From positions 1-8,014 of the forward strand of contig DAIDJT010000116.1 in the NCBI GenBank assembly GCA_027451265.1: a stretch of DNA of 8,014 nucleotides. Reading direction: 5' to 3'. The notes beneath the pieces are model-generated. The model had not been told where the DNA came from. It made no database searches and saw nothing but the letters and a program-made list of their open reading frames with translations. Positions 1-6,043 of the stretch are shown here, piece after piece. A program made the position numbers and the translations under genes. How positions within the stretch are numbered: the stretch's first letter is position 1; every line of letters starts with the position of its first letter. This DNA is from Bacteroidales bacterium. GTDB taxonomy: Bacteria; Bacteroidota; Bacteroidia; Bacteroidales; VadinHA17.

Positions 1-1869
1 CATAACGGCCAGATGAGACACAGGCAGCGGCTGAACCACGTACTCCCTGCCCTCTGCATCAGCCAGGTATCTGAGAATGCCCTTGTAGACTGCCCGGCTG
101 ACATGAAACCGGAACCTTGGATCAAAACCGTAACGCTGGTCGGCCAGGTTCTGATGCGAGAGAAGCTCAAGAAGCATTGCGGGGACATCAGGCTTGCGAG
201 CCTCATAGTATGATTTATCCCACATGGCCCGGCGGGTCCAGTCAGGATTGAAAAGAGCCCTGATATCTCCGGTCACCTGGGTCTGAACAATATCTGTAAG
301 ATCCCTGCTTGCCAGCCTGCTGGTGCCATCAGGGAACCTGCCGCCGTTTGTTATTGTGGAGTAGATGCCCAGGGTGCCTATCACTGAATCACCCGGAGTA
401 ACCCCGGCATCAGTATGGAAAGCCAGTGAAAGGTCAACGGGTATGCCCATTCCTCCGATTGCGGATGTGTCAGGCTTTCGCACCAGGTAATTGACCCACT
501 CAGCCCTTGACATATAATCATCATTGTAATCATTTTTGCCCCTGTTAGGGCTGTAAACAACCGAATCTGGCATACCTGCATACTGGAGCCAATACCTCGC
601 TCCCTCAAGGAACCTCGGCTTGCCACTGAGCTTCCAGTTGTACTCACCGGCTGCAGACGCTGAGTCTGCAGTTGCCTGCTGGCTGCCTGCGTTGAGTGAC
701 CACTGGTTTGATATCATTGATTCAGCGGGCCTGCGGGCAACATTGCCCATGCCGCCGCCGAAACGCACCGCATCGATCAACGCGGTTGAACCATCCAAAC
801 CTGAAACGGTCACTGATCCTTTCAAGGTATCAGCACCAGCTTCAAAGAAAAACGATCCGAGCCACAGCCATGTTCCGCCTCCAAGCGACTGATCAACAAT
901 GTATTCGCTTACCCCGCCGGTATGATTTACTCTGATACCTGCCTTACCCCTGTAACCAGGTAACCGGGGGTAGGATATTGTCACACCGTACCATCCCCTC
1001 TCCGGTATCGCGGGAACAAAAAGTGCTGAGCCGCCCCTGATCTTAAGTGAGGTGCCTGACATGAACGGATTGTCACCCGTAAACAGGGTATCCTTTAAGA
1101 GAAATCCCTTCCCTGCAGTTTCCGGCTCTCCGGGAATTTGTAATACAAGCCTCGAATCACCCGTGGAGCGATCGTTGTCAACAATGACTTCATTCACCTG
1201 TATATCTCTTTCACGGGGAAGAAAGACAACTGCACCCGCATTTTCAAGCATGGGAGTAAGATATGGTTGAACATATGCCATAACTGACAGATCCTCAACA
1301 CTGCCGAAAAGCTTCGCCCGTTGCCATTCCCACCTGTCAAGGGGCATGTCAAAATAGTATCCGTGGCTGTGCCAGATGGCAAGATATCGCCCGTCAAGGC
1401 CCTTTGCAGGAGATACGGCATTGACTCTGCTTATAAGCCTTGGAGATTCAGCGGATGCAGTTTTGACACGTCCGGCATCGGCCGGTAAATCATTTCTGAA
1501 ATAATTCGGAATCAGGCTCTCCAGCCTGGACCCGTTCGTATAAATATTAATTGTATGCCCTTCAAACTTCTTTCCAAGGGCGGTTCTGACCGAGTTTTCA
1601 AGTATGGAATATGACTCTTCCCTTACAGGATTATATGAGGCCGTGACCGGGAACCATATGTCTATCTCCTTCTTTTTCTCATCAACCCTCAGAGAATCAA
1701 TCTTAAGCTTATCAGGAAGGGTCCACCCGGTGACGGGACTCACCCAGTGGCGGAGCCTTGATTCTGCCATCCTGGCGACACGGCCTGCCTTCTGTCCGGC
1801 AACTGGCTGACCGGCAGTCATCGCCAGTATCATAAACAACAGTAAATGAATGGGATGTGATATTCGCAT
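1..1869 (-). CDS. Secreted Amidase_3-type N-acetylmuramoyl-L-alanine amidase with inserted golvesin-like domain (3' end outside window)
   Basis: The frame is open from the ATG at 1869-1867 to the window edge: 623 codons, no stop. Residues 1-25 form a signal peptide (hydrophobic LLLFMILAM, likely cut near AGQ). Amidase_3 landmarks appear in order: HSHG at 167-170 (H169 the likely first zinc ligand), E192 in a VEDLSV helix, then L..MLENAG..VFLPRERD at 204-222, which resembles the family's strand ending in TR..D. H485 in FHTDAG is the likely third ligand and E568 in LLELLSHQN the likely catalytic Glu. Between them, residues about 265-375 look like a golvesin C-terminal-like beta domain (IRVNHTGG, YIVDQSLGGGTWLWLG, LIDAVRFGGG). 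Such proteins in Bacteroidetes are often called 'xanthan lyase'; the amidase motifs make muropeptide cleavage the better guess. It is divergent from the murK-murQ run. Further C-terminal domains probably lie beyond the window. Confidence 0.8.
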   Translation of the reverse strand, partial: MRISHPIHLLLFMILAMTAGQPVAGQKAGRVARMAESRLRHWVSPVTGWTLPDKLKIDSLRVDEKKKEIDIWFPVTASYNPVREESYSILENSVRTALGKKFEGHTINIYTNGSRLESLIPNYFRNDLPADAGRVKTASAESPRLISRVNAVSPAKGLDGRYLAIWHSHGYYFDMPLDRWEWQRAKLFGSVEDLSVMAYVQPYLTPMLENAGAVVFLPRERDIQVNEVIVDNDRSTGDSRLVLQIPGEPETAGKGFLLKDTLFTGDNPFMSGTSLKIRGGSALFVPAIPERGWYGVTISYPRLPGYRGKAGIRVNHTGGVSEYIVDQSLGGGTWLWLGSFFFEAGADTLKGSVTVSGLDGSTALIDAVRFGGGMGNVARRPAESMISNQWSLNAGSQQATADSASAAGEYNWKLSGKPRFLEGARYWLQYAGMPDSVVYSPNRGKNDYNDDYMSRAEWVNYLVRKPDTSAIGGMGIPVDLSLAFHTDAGVTPGDSVIGTLGIYSTITNGGRFPDGTSRLASRDLTDIVQTQVTGDIRALFNPDWTRRAMWDKSYYEARKPDVPAMLLELLSHQNLADQRYGFDPRFRFHVSRAVYKGILRYLADAEGREYVVQPLPVSHLAVM

Positions 1870-1906
1870 TTCCGGATAGATTTTGCTTAATATAGTAATA
1901 ATGACT

Positions 1907-1938
1907 CAAAAATAGAAAGTTTTTTAGGATATGTCATA
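1907..1938 (-). promoter_or_regulatory. Candidate Bacteroidetes-type promoter of the amidase gene
   Basis: On the minus strand TATTTTTG (1914 down to 1907) matches the Bacteroidetes -7 consensus TAnnTTTG exactly. Twenty bases upstream lies TATG (1938-1935), a 3 of 4 match to the -33 element TTTG. Transcription would start near 1902, leaving a leader of about 30 bases before the ATG at 1869. The -33 element falls inside the palindromes at 1931-1947. An alternative pair, TTTG at 1949-1946 with TAAAAAAC 19 bases downstream, fits less well. Seen by eye only. Confidence 0.45.
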
Positions 1939-1947
1939 CATCTGACA
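1931..1947. promoter_or_regulatory. Candidate operator: overlapping palindromes in the divergent control region
   Basis: Two perfect inverted repeats overlap here. One is ATGT-CAT-ACAT (1931-1941), which contains the GT-N3-AC core of FadR-subfamily GntR operators but not the outer T and A of the reported TNGTNNNACNA consensus. The other is TGTCA-N6-TGACA (1932-1947), which has the arm length and spacing of a Crp/Fnr-type site. The element covers the candidate -33 of the amidase promoter and lies about 48 bases upstream of the candidate start of the murK transcript, so one protein here could affect both directions. The GntR regulator encoded at 3770-4495 is the natural candidate ligand, but a Crp-like activator fits the second repeat equally well. 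Binding is inference. Confidence 0.4.
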
Positions 1948-1974
1948 AAAAACTGATTATTCGATTTAAATAAT

Positions 1975-1982
1975 TACATTTG
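1975..1982 (+). promoter_or_regulatory. Candidate -7 element of the murK-murQ operon promoter
   Basis: TACATTTG is an exact TAnnTTTG match, with transcription expected to begin near 1987 and a leader of about 85 bases before the ATG at 2073. The -33 position is poor: ACTG at 19-base spacing matches only two of four bases, which would suit an activated promoter. A short inverted repeat, GTTA-N5-TAAC (1982-1994), sits over the presumed start site and is a second possible operator. The remaining leader to 2072 shows no clear riboswitch, hairpin or Shine-Dalgarno sequence. Confidence 0.4.
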
Positions 1983-2072
1983 TTATTACTTAACGGTTAC
2001 GGATTCGGCATAAATCTTTACTGGTTCCCGTAATTCGCTGATTATGTGTTAAATAGCCTATTCCATACACAG

Positions 2073-2924
2073 ATGATACTGATTGCAGACAGTGGCTCTA
2101 CAAAGACCGAATGGAGAGAGGTGAGTGAAGGAGTTGCAGGGAGGTCATACATCTCTACCGGAATAAATCCGTTTTTTGTGACCGGAGAAGAGATGCTCCG
2201 TCTTTTTGGCAAGGAGTTGCCGGAGCTGAAGGGTGCGGATGTCAGCCGGATATTCTTTTACGGCACCGGCGTAAGCAATGCTTCAAAGGCGGAGATAGTC
2301 AGGGGCGCACTGACCTCATATTTCGGAACAGACAAGCTGTTCATCGGAAGTGACCTGCTCGGCGCTGCAAGGTCGTTATGCCAGAAGGAGCCAGGCATTG
2401 CCTGTATAATAGGCACCGGTTCCAACTCGTGCTATTACAATGGCAATGAGATTGTAGCCAATGTCTCGCCACTTGGATATATCCTGGGTGATGAGGGCGG
2501 AGGTGCCGTGATAGGGAGAAAACTTGTTGCCGGGGTTCTTAAGAAACAATTGCCCGGAATAGTTATAGAGAACTTTTTCCGGGCATATCCATACACACCG
2601 GCCGAGATCCTTGACAAAGTATACAACATGCCCTTCCCGAACAGGTTCCTTGGGCAGTTCACAAGGTTCATCTCCGATAACATCCATGTGCCCGAGCTTC
2701 AGGCAATGATCACTTCCAGCTTCGATGAGTTCATTGTCCGCAATGTGCTTTCATACCCCGAGGCACACAGGTACCCGATTCATTTTACCGGAAGCATTGC
2801 ATACCATTTCAGGCCGTTTCTTGAAGAGCTGATCCTGAAACACAGGCTCCAGCCGGGGTTGTTTACCCTTACTCCAATGGAGAACCTGGTGAAATTCCAT
2901 ATTCAGAATCCACATATTGAATAA
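2073..2924 (+). CDS. murK: BadF/BadG-family amino-sugar kinase, probable MurNAc/GlcNAc kinase (MurK-like)
   Basis: This is a 283-residue cytoplasmic kinase of the ASKHA fold. The ATP-binding landmarks are in order: phosphate-1 loop DSGSTKTEW at 6-14, phosphate-2 motif IIGTGSNS at 112-119, GYILGDEGGGAVIGR at 135-149 (typical of NAGK-like sugar kinases), and FTGSIAYHF at 238-246 as the adenosine-contact turn. The family phosphorylates GlcNAc, MurNAc or related sugars with ATP; MurK enzymes of Clostridium acetobutylicum and Tannerella forsythia belong to it. The stop lies one base before murQ, which favours MurNAc as substrate, giving MurNAc-6-phosphate for the etherase. The reading frame also opens at a GTG at 2046, but that adds nine residues before the conserved MILIADSGSTKT start, so ATG 2073 is preferred. 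No Shine-Dalgarno sequence is seen. Kinase identity is strong; sugar specificity is inferred. Confidence 0.85.
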   Translation: MILIADSGSTKTEWREVSEGVAGRSYISTGINPFFVTGEEMLRLFGKELPELKGADVSRIFFYGTGVSNASKAEIVRGALTSYFGTDKLFIGSDLLGAARSLCQKEPGIACIIGTGSNSCYYNGNEIVANVSPLGYILGDEGGGAVIGRKLVAGVLKKQLPGIVIENFFRAYPYTPAEILDKVYNMPFPNRFLGQFTRFISDNIHVPELQAMITSSFDEFIVRNVLSYPEAHRYPIHFTGSIAYHFRPFLEELILKHRLQPGLFTLTPMENLVKFHIQNPHIE

Positions 2925-2925
2925 A

Positions 2926-3768
2926 ATGAGCAGACAGGCGGAAATAAAGCAGGACCTGAGCATCACCGAGTCACCGTCAAACTTTGAGGATCTTGACAAG
3001 ATGACGGTCAATGAGTTGCTTACAAATATCAACCATGAGGATGCAAAGGTTCATGAAGCTGTAAGGAAGGCCATCCCGGAAATAGAGAAACTGGTCAACC
3101 AGATTCATACCAGGATGCAGAAGGGTGGCCGTCTCTTTTACCTCGGTGCAGGCACCAGCGGCAGGCTCGGGGTGCTTGATGCCTCAGAGATACCTCCCAC
3201 CTTCGGGGTTGACAACAAGGTGGTCATAGGACTTATCGCCGGAGGCGAAACGGCCCTGCGCAAGGCAGTGGAATCTGCTGAGGATGATCCCACTAAGGCT
3301 TGGAGCGAACTGGAAATATTCAATATCAATACCAAGGACTCTGTCATCGGGATTGCTGCCTCGGGAACGACCCCGTACGTGATAGGAGGCCTTCAGATAG
3401 CGCGGGAAAACGGGATACTCACCGGATGCATCACCTGTAACCCGAAAGGACCCATTGTGGATGTGGCCGAGTATCCGGTGGTTGTGGTTGTGGGGCCTGA
3501 ATTCGTTACCGGAAGCACAAGGTTGAAAGCAGGTACCGCACAGAAAATGGTGCTGAACATGATCTCAACCACCCTGATGATCAAGCTTGGAAGGGTCAAG
3601 GGAAACAAGATGGTCAACATGCAGCTGACCAACAAAAAGCTTATAGAACGGGGAACCAGGATGATAGTGGAGGAGCTCAATATCCAGAGAGAAGCGGCAC
3701 GTATTCTCCTGATGGAGCAGGGATCAGTGAAAAAAGCACTGGAATTTTACAGGGAAAATTATAGATAA
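2926..3768 (+). CDS. murQ: N-acetylmuramic acid 6-phosphate etherase MurQ
   Basis: MurQ cleaves the lactyl ether of MurNAc-6-phosphate to give GlcNAc-6-phosphate and D-lactate in the cytoplasm, the committing step of MurNAc salvage. The 280 residues contain a SIS fold with the sugar-phosphate loop GAGTSGR at 74-80 and the signature LGVLDASEIPPTFG at 81-94. They also contain AVESAEDD at 114-121 and the family pattern GSTRLKAGTAQK. E88 and E119 sit 31 residues apart, as do the Glu83 and Glu114 reported essential in E. coli MurQ. The protein is slightly shorter than the E. coli form (about 298). ATG 2926 is chosen over an upstream in-frame TTG at 2917, which lies inside the kinase gene. The junction with the kinase reads TAAAATG, and the same seven bases join murQ to the next gene, suggesting translational coupling. 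GlcNAc-6-phosphate would then need NagA/NagB encoded elsewhere. Confidence 0.96.
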   Translation: MSRQAEIKQDLSITESPSNFEDLDKMTVNELLTNINHEDAKVHEAVRKAIPEIEKLVNQIHTRMQKGGRLFYLGAGTSGRLGVLDASEIPPTFGVDNKVVIGLIAGGETALRKAVESAEDDPTKAWSELEIFNINTKDSVIGIAASGTTPYVIGGLQIARENGILTGCITCNPKGPIVDVAEYPVVVVVGPEFVTGSTRLKAGTAQKMVLNMISTTLMIKLGRVKGNKMVNMQLTNKKLIERGTRMIVEELNIQREAARILLMEQGSVKKALEFYRENYR

Positions 3769-3769
3769 A

Positions 3770-4495
3770 ATGACAAATGATGTCTTCAGTAAAATCGGTT
3801 CGGGACTGACTCTCAGCCAGAAGATTGAGAGACGTATCGAAGAAGGAATAAGACAGAAGAAGCTGTTACCAGGCTCCAAGCTGCCAACCGAGAAGGAACT
3901 GTGCGCCCAGTTTGCCGTCAGCCGTACCGCCCTGAGGGAGGCCCTCAGGCGACTAAGCGCACGTGGCCTCATTGATATACGCAAAGGCAGCGGCATGTAT
4001 ATCTCGGAGCTTAAAATTGAGGATGCCATAAACTCGCTCCACCTGTTCTACGACCTGAGGTTCAACTCAGACCTTATACTGCAGATCATTGAAGTCCGCA
4101 GGCTCTTTGAACCGGAAGTGGCCCGCCTGGCAGCACGAAACCGCTCAGAGGAAGATATCCATACCCTGCAGAAGAACCAGCATGAACTGGAAAAATGCAA
4201 TCCTGACAATACCCAGCTCGAGGTTGACCTCATCAACAGGTTTCACATGAACCTGTCAAAAGCCACCGGCAACCCGATAGTGATAATAAGCCTTGAGCCC
4301 GTTTACTCTCTCCTGCCCCGTATGAGAAACCTCATCTACGGCAATATTGAAGGAGAGAAGGAGTATACTATGAAGTACCAGAGTGAGCTCCTTGAAGCCC
4401 TGAAGGAGAAAGACAGCCAGAAGGCATATGAGGTCTCCGTAGTCCTGCTGGAACGCAACATGGAGATTTACAAGAAGTACTTCAAAACCAACTGA
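3770..4495 (+). CDS. GntR-family (FadR subfamily) transcriptional regulator with FCD-type effector domain
   Basis: A 241-residue cytoplasmic DNA-binding protein. Residues about 13-80 are a GntR winged helix: I..GIRQKKLLPGSKLPTEKEL, then the recognition-helix segment AVSRTALREALRRLSARGLI (49-68) and the wing RKGSGMYIS. Residues about 100-235 form an all-helical FCD-like domain (VRRLFEPEVARLAA, RFHMNLSKATGNPIV at 157-171, LLEALKEKDSQKA at 207-219). The usual metal-binding histidines are partly missing: H159 is present, but the next two His positions appear to be Q204 and L226. The effector may therefore bind without metal. The ATG lies one base after the murQ stop in a TAAAATG junction. Being inside the operon, it probably controls MurNAc salvage and perhaps the divergent amidase, with MurNAc-6-phosphate or a related sugar phosphate as a plausible effector; that is inference. 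It is unrelated to the RpiR-type MurR that controls murQ in E. coli. Confidence 0.9.
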   Translation: MTNDVFSKIGSGLTLSQKIERRIEEGIRQKKLLPGSKLPTEKELCAQFAVSRTALREALRRLSARGLIDIRKGSGMYISELKIEDAINSLHLFYDLRFNSDLILQIIEVRRLFEPEVARLAARNRSEEDIHTLQKNQHELEKCNPDNTQLEVDLINRFHMNLSKATGNPIVIISLEPVYSLLPRMRNLIYGNIEGEKEYTMKYQSELLEALKEKDSQKAYEVSVVLLERNMEIYKKYFKTN

Positions 4496-4515
4496 TCCAC
4501 CTGTCAGCCTCCTTA

Positions 4516-5997
4516 ATGCCAAGCAGGATCATACTTGCATCTGTCCTCCTCACCCTGGCCTGCACCGGGGCTTTGTCACAGGAGCCGGACAGTTCATTTA
4601 TCGGCATTCACCAGGCTGAGAGCGAATATTATTCCCGGATAGCCGGCACCCTTGAGCCCCCGTCAACATCATCGCCGGAAAGGCCGGTGATGCTCAAGAG
4701 CAGGACAGCGGGTGAACCGGCATTCAAGGTTTACGGCTGGCACCCCTACTGGGCAAGTGATACCGCATATCTCCACTATGATTATTCTGTGCTTACCCAT
4801 ATAGCATATTTCAGCTATGAGGTAGACACTGAAACAGGCTTTTACACTACACTCCGCGGATGGGAGTCAACTCCCGTCATAAGTTTCGCGCACCAGCGCG
4901 GGGTTAAAGTGATGCTGACTGTGACCAACTTCGGCACCGACCGCAACATTGCCCTGCTCTCTGATACCGTAAAGCAGTGGAATCTCATCAACACGCTGGT
5001 CAGCCAGCTCAGGTTGCGCAACGGTGACGGCATCAATTTCGACTTTGAGAGCGTTCCTGCCTCCATGAAGGCCAACATGGTAAGCTTCTGCAGGCGTGCC
5101 GTCAGAGGCATCAAGGCTGAGCTGCCCCAGGCGGAAATCTCACTGGCAACCCCCGCCGTAAACTGGTCTGATGCGTGGGATCTGAATGCACTGGCAGACA
5201 TCTGTGACTACCTGATTATGATGGGCTACAACTACTACTGGAGCGGCTCGTCAACCGCAGGACCTGTGGCGCCACTGGGCGGGGAGAATTATAATATAGA
5301 CCGCAGCGTCCGGGAAGATTATCTCAATGCGGGCGTACCCCCGTCAAAACTGCTGCTTGGCATGCCCTGGTACGGCTATGACTGGCCGGTGAGCAGCAGC
5401 TTCAGAAAAGCCGGCACCACAGGAACAGGGTCATCCAGAACATACATTGCAACCATACCCATGGTTGCCCTCCACGGAAAGTCGTTTGACAATAATACAG
5501 GCGTGCCCTGGATGAGTTACCAGAGCGACTCACGGTGGAGGCAGATGTGGTTTGAAGACAGCCTCAGCCTCCTCCTGAAAACAGACTTCGCAAAAAAAAT
5601 GAGCCTCGCCGGTGTTGCCATATGGGCATTGAGCTACGAGGCCGGCCGGCCTGAACTGTGGAACGGCATAAAAGCCGTGATAGCAGGCACCGTTTCTTCG
5701 GATGAGATACCACTTCGGCCCGGACCTGAGGGGAACAGAATCATCAGCATCACCCCCGGGCCTGCGCGCGATATTGCACGTGTGACATTCAGCATTGTCA
5801 GACCCGTAAGGATGACCCTCGTCATTTATGATACCTCCGGGCGACAGGTGGCCCTCATCACGGAAAGAATAGCCTCCCCGGGTACCTTTGAAGAAACCAT
5901 TGAAACCGGCTCCCTTACACCCGGTATCTACCTTTGCGTGCTTACCACCCCTGAGGGCAGACATGCGGTGAAGTTCGCGGTAGCAGGCAACAATTAA
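4516..5997 (+). CDS. Secreted GH18 glycoside hydrolase with T9SS-type C-terminal sorting domain
   Basis: A 493-residue exported enzyme. A Sec signal peptide ends near residue 21 (ALS, then QE) and a variable linker follows. A GH18 barrel spans about 70-392: KVYGWHPYW at 71-79, then the catalytic strand DGINFDFE at 171-178 with E178 as the acid/base. It continues with MMGYNYYW at 235-242, KLLLGMPWYGYDW at 278-290 and GVAIWALSYE near the end (366-375). The consensus DxxDxDxE carries Asn at the second Asp (N174), as in many peptidoglycan-acting members such as the SleL/YaaH group. Residues about 405-493 (VTFSIVRP, MTLVIYDTSGRQVAL, LTPGIYLCVLTTPEGR) match a type A T9SS sorting domain, implying export across the outer membrane and surface anchoring or release. 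The gene begins 20 bases after the regulator stop, so it is probably cotranscribed. Next to murK-murQ, an N-acetylglucosaminidase acting on peptidoglycan is more likely than a chitinase, though chitinase remains possible. Confidence 0.88.
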   Translation: MPSRIILASVLLTLACTGALSQEPDSSFIGIHQAESEYYSRIAGTLEPPSTSSPERPVMLKSRTAGEPAFKVYGWHPYWASDTAYLHYDYSVLTHIAYFSYEVDTETGFYTTLRGWESTPVISFAHQRGVKVMLTVTNFGTDRNIALLSDTVKQWNLINTLVSQLRLRNGDGINFDFESVPASMKANMVSFCRRAVRGIKAELPQAEISLATPAVNWSDAWDLNALADICDYLIMMGYNYYWSGSSTAGPVAPLGGENYNIDRSVREDYLNAGVPPSKLLLGMPWYGYDWPVSSSFRKAGTTGTGSSRTYIATIPMVALHGKSFDNNTGVPWMSYQSDSRWRQMWFEDSLSLLLKTDFAKKMSLAGVAIWALSYEAGRPELWNGIKAVIAGTVSSDEIPLRPGPEGNRIISITPGPARDIARVTFSIVRPVRMTLVIYDTSGRQVALITERIASPGTFEETIETGSLTPGIYLCVLTTPEGRHAVKFAVAGNN

Positions 5998-6043
5998 CAG
6001 CGATGAAAAGCACTGCTGACAGAAAAGATTAACTTTAAACATT

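Noticed and set aside
381..1421. Several open frames of 72-90 codons on both strands
   Set aside because: All overlap the amidase gene, whose own frame is continuous and carries conserved motifs throughout.
4496..4515. Separate promoter or terminator between the regulator and GH18 genes
   Set aside because: The gap is only 20 bases and shows no promoter element or hairpin.
4549..4570. LTLAC in the GH18 signal peptide as a lipobox
   Set aside because: Thr at the -3 position is atypical, a good signal peptidase I site (ALS then QE) follows, and T9SS cargo normally uses that route.
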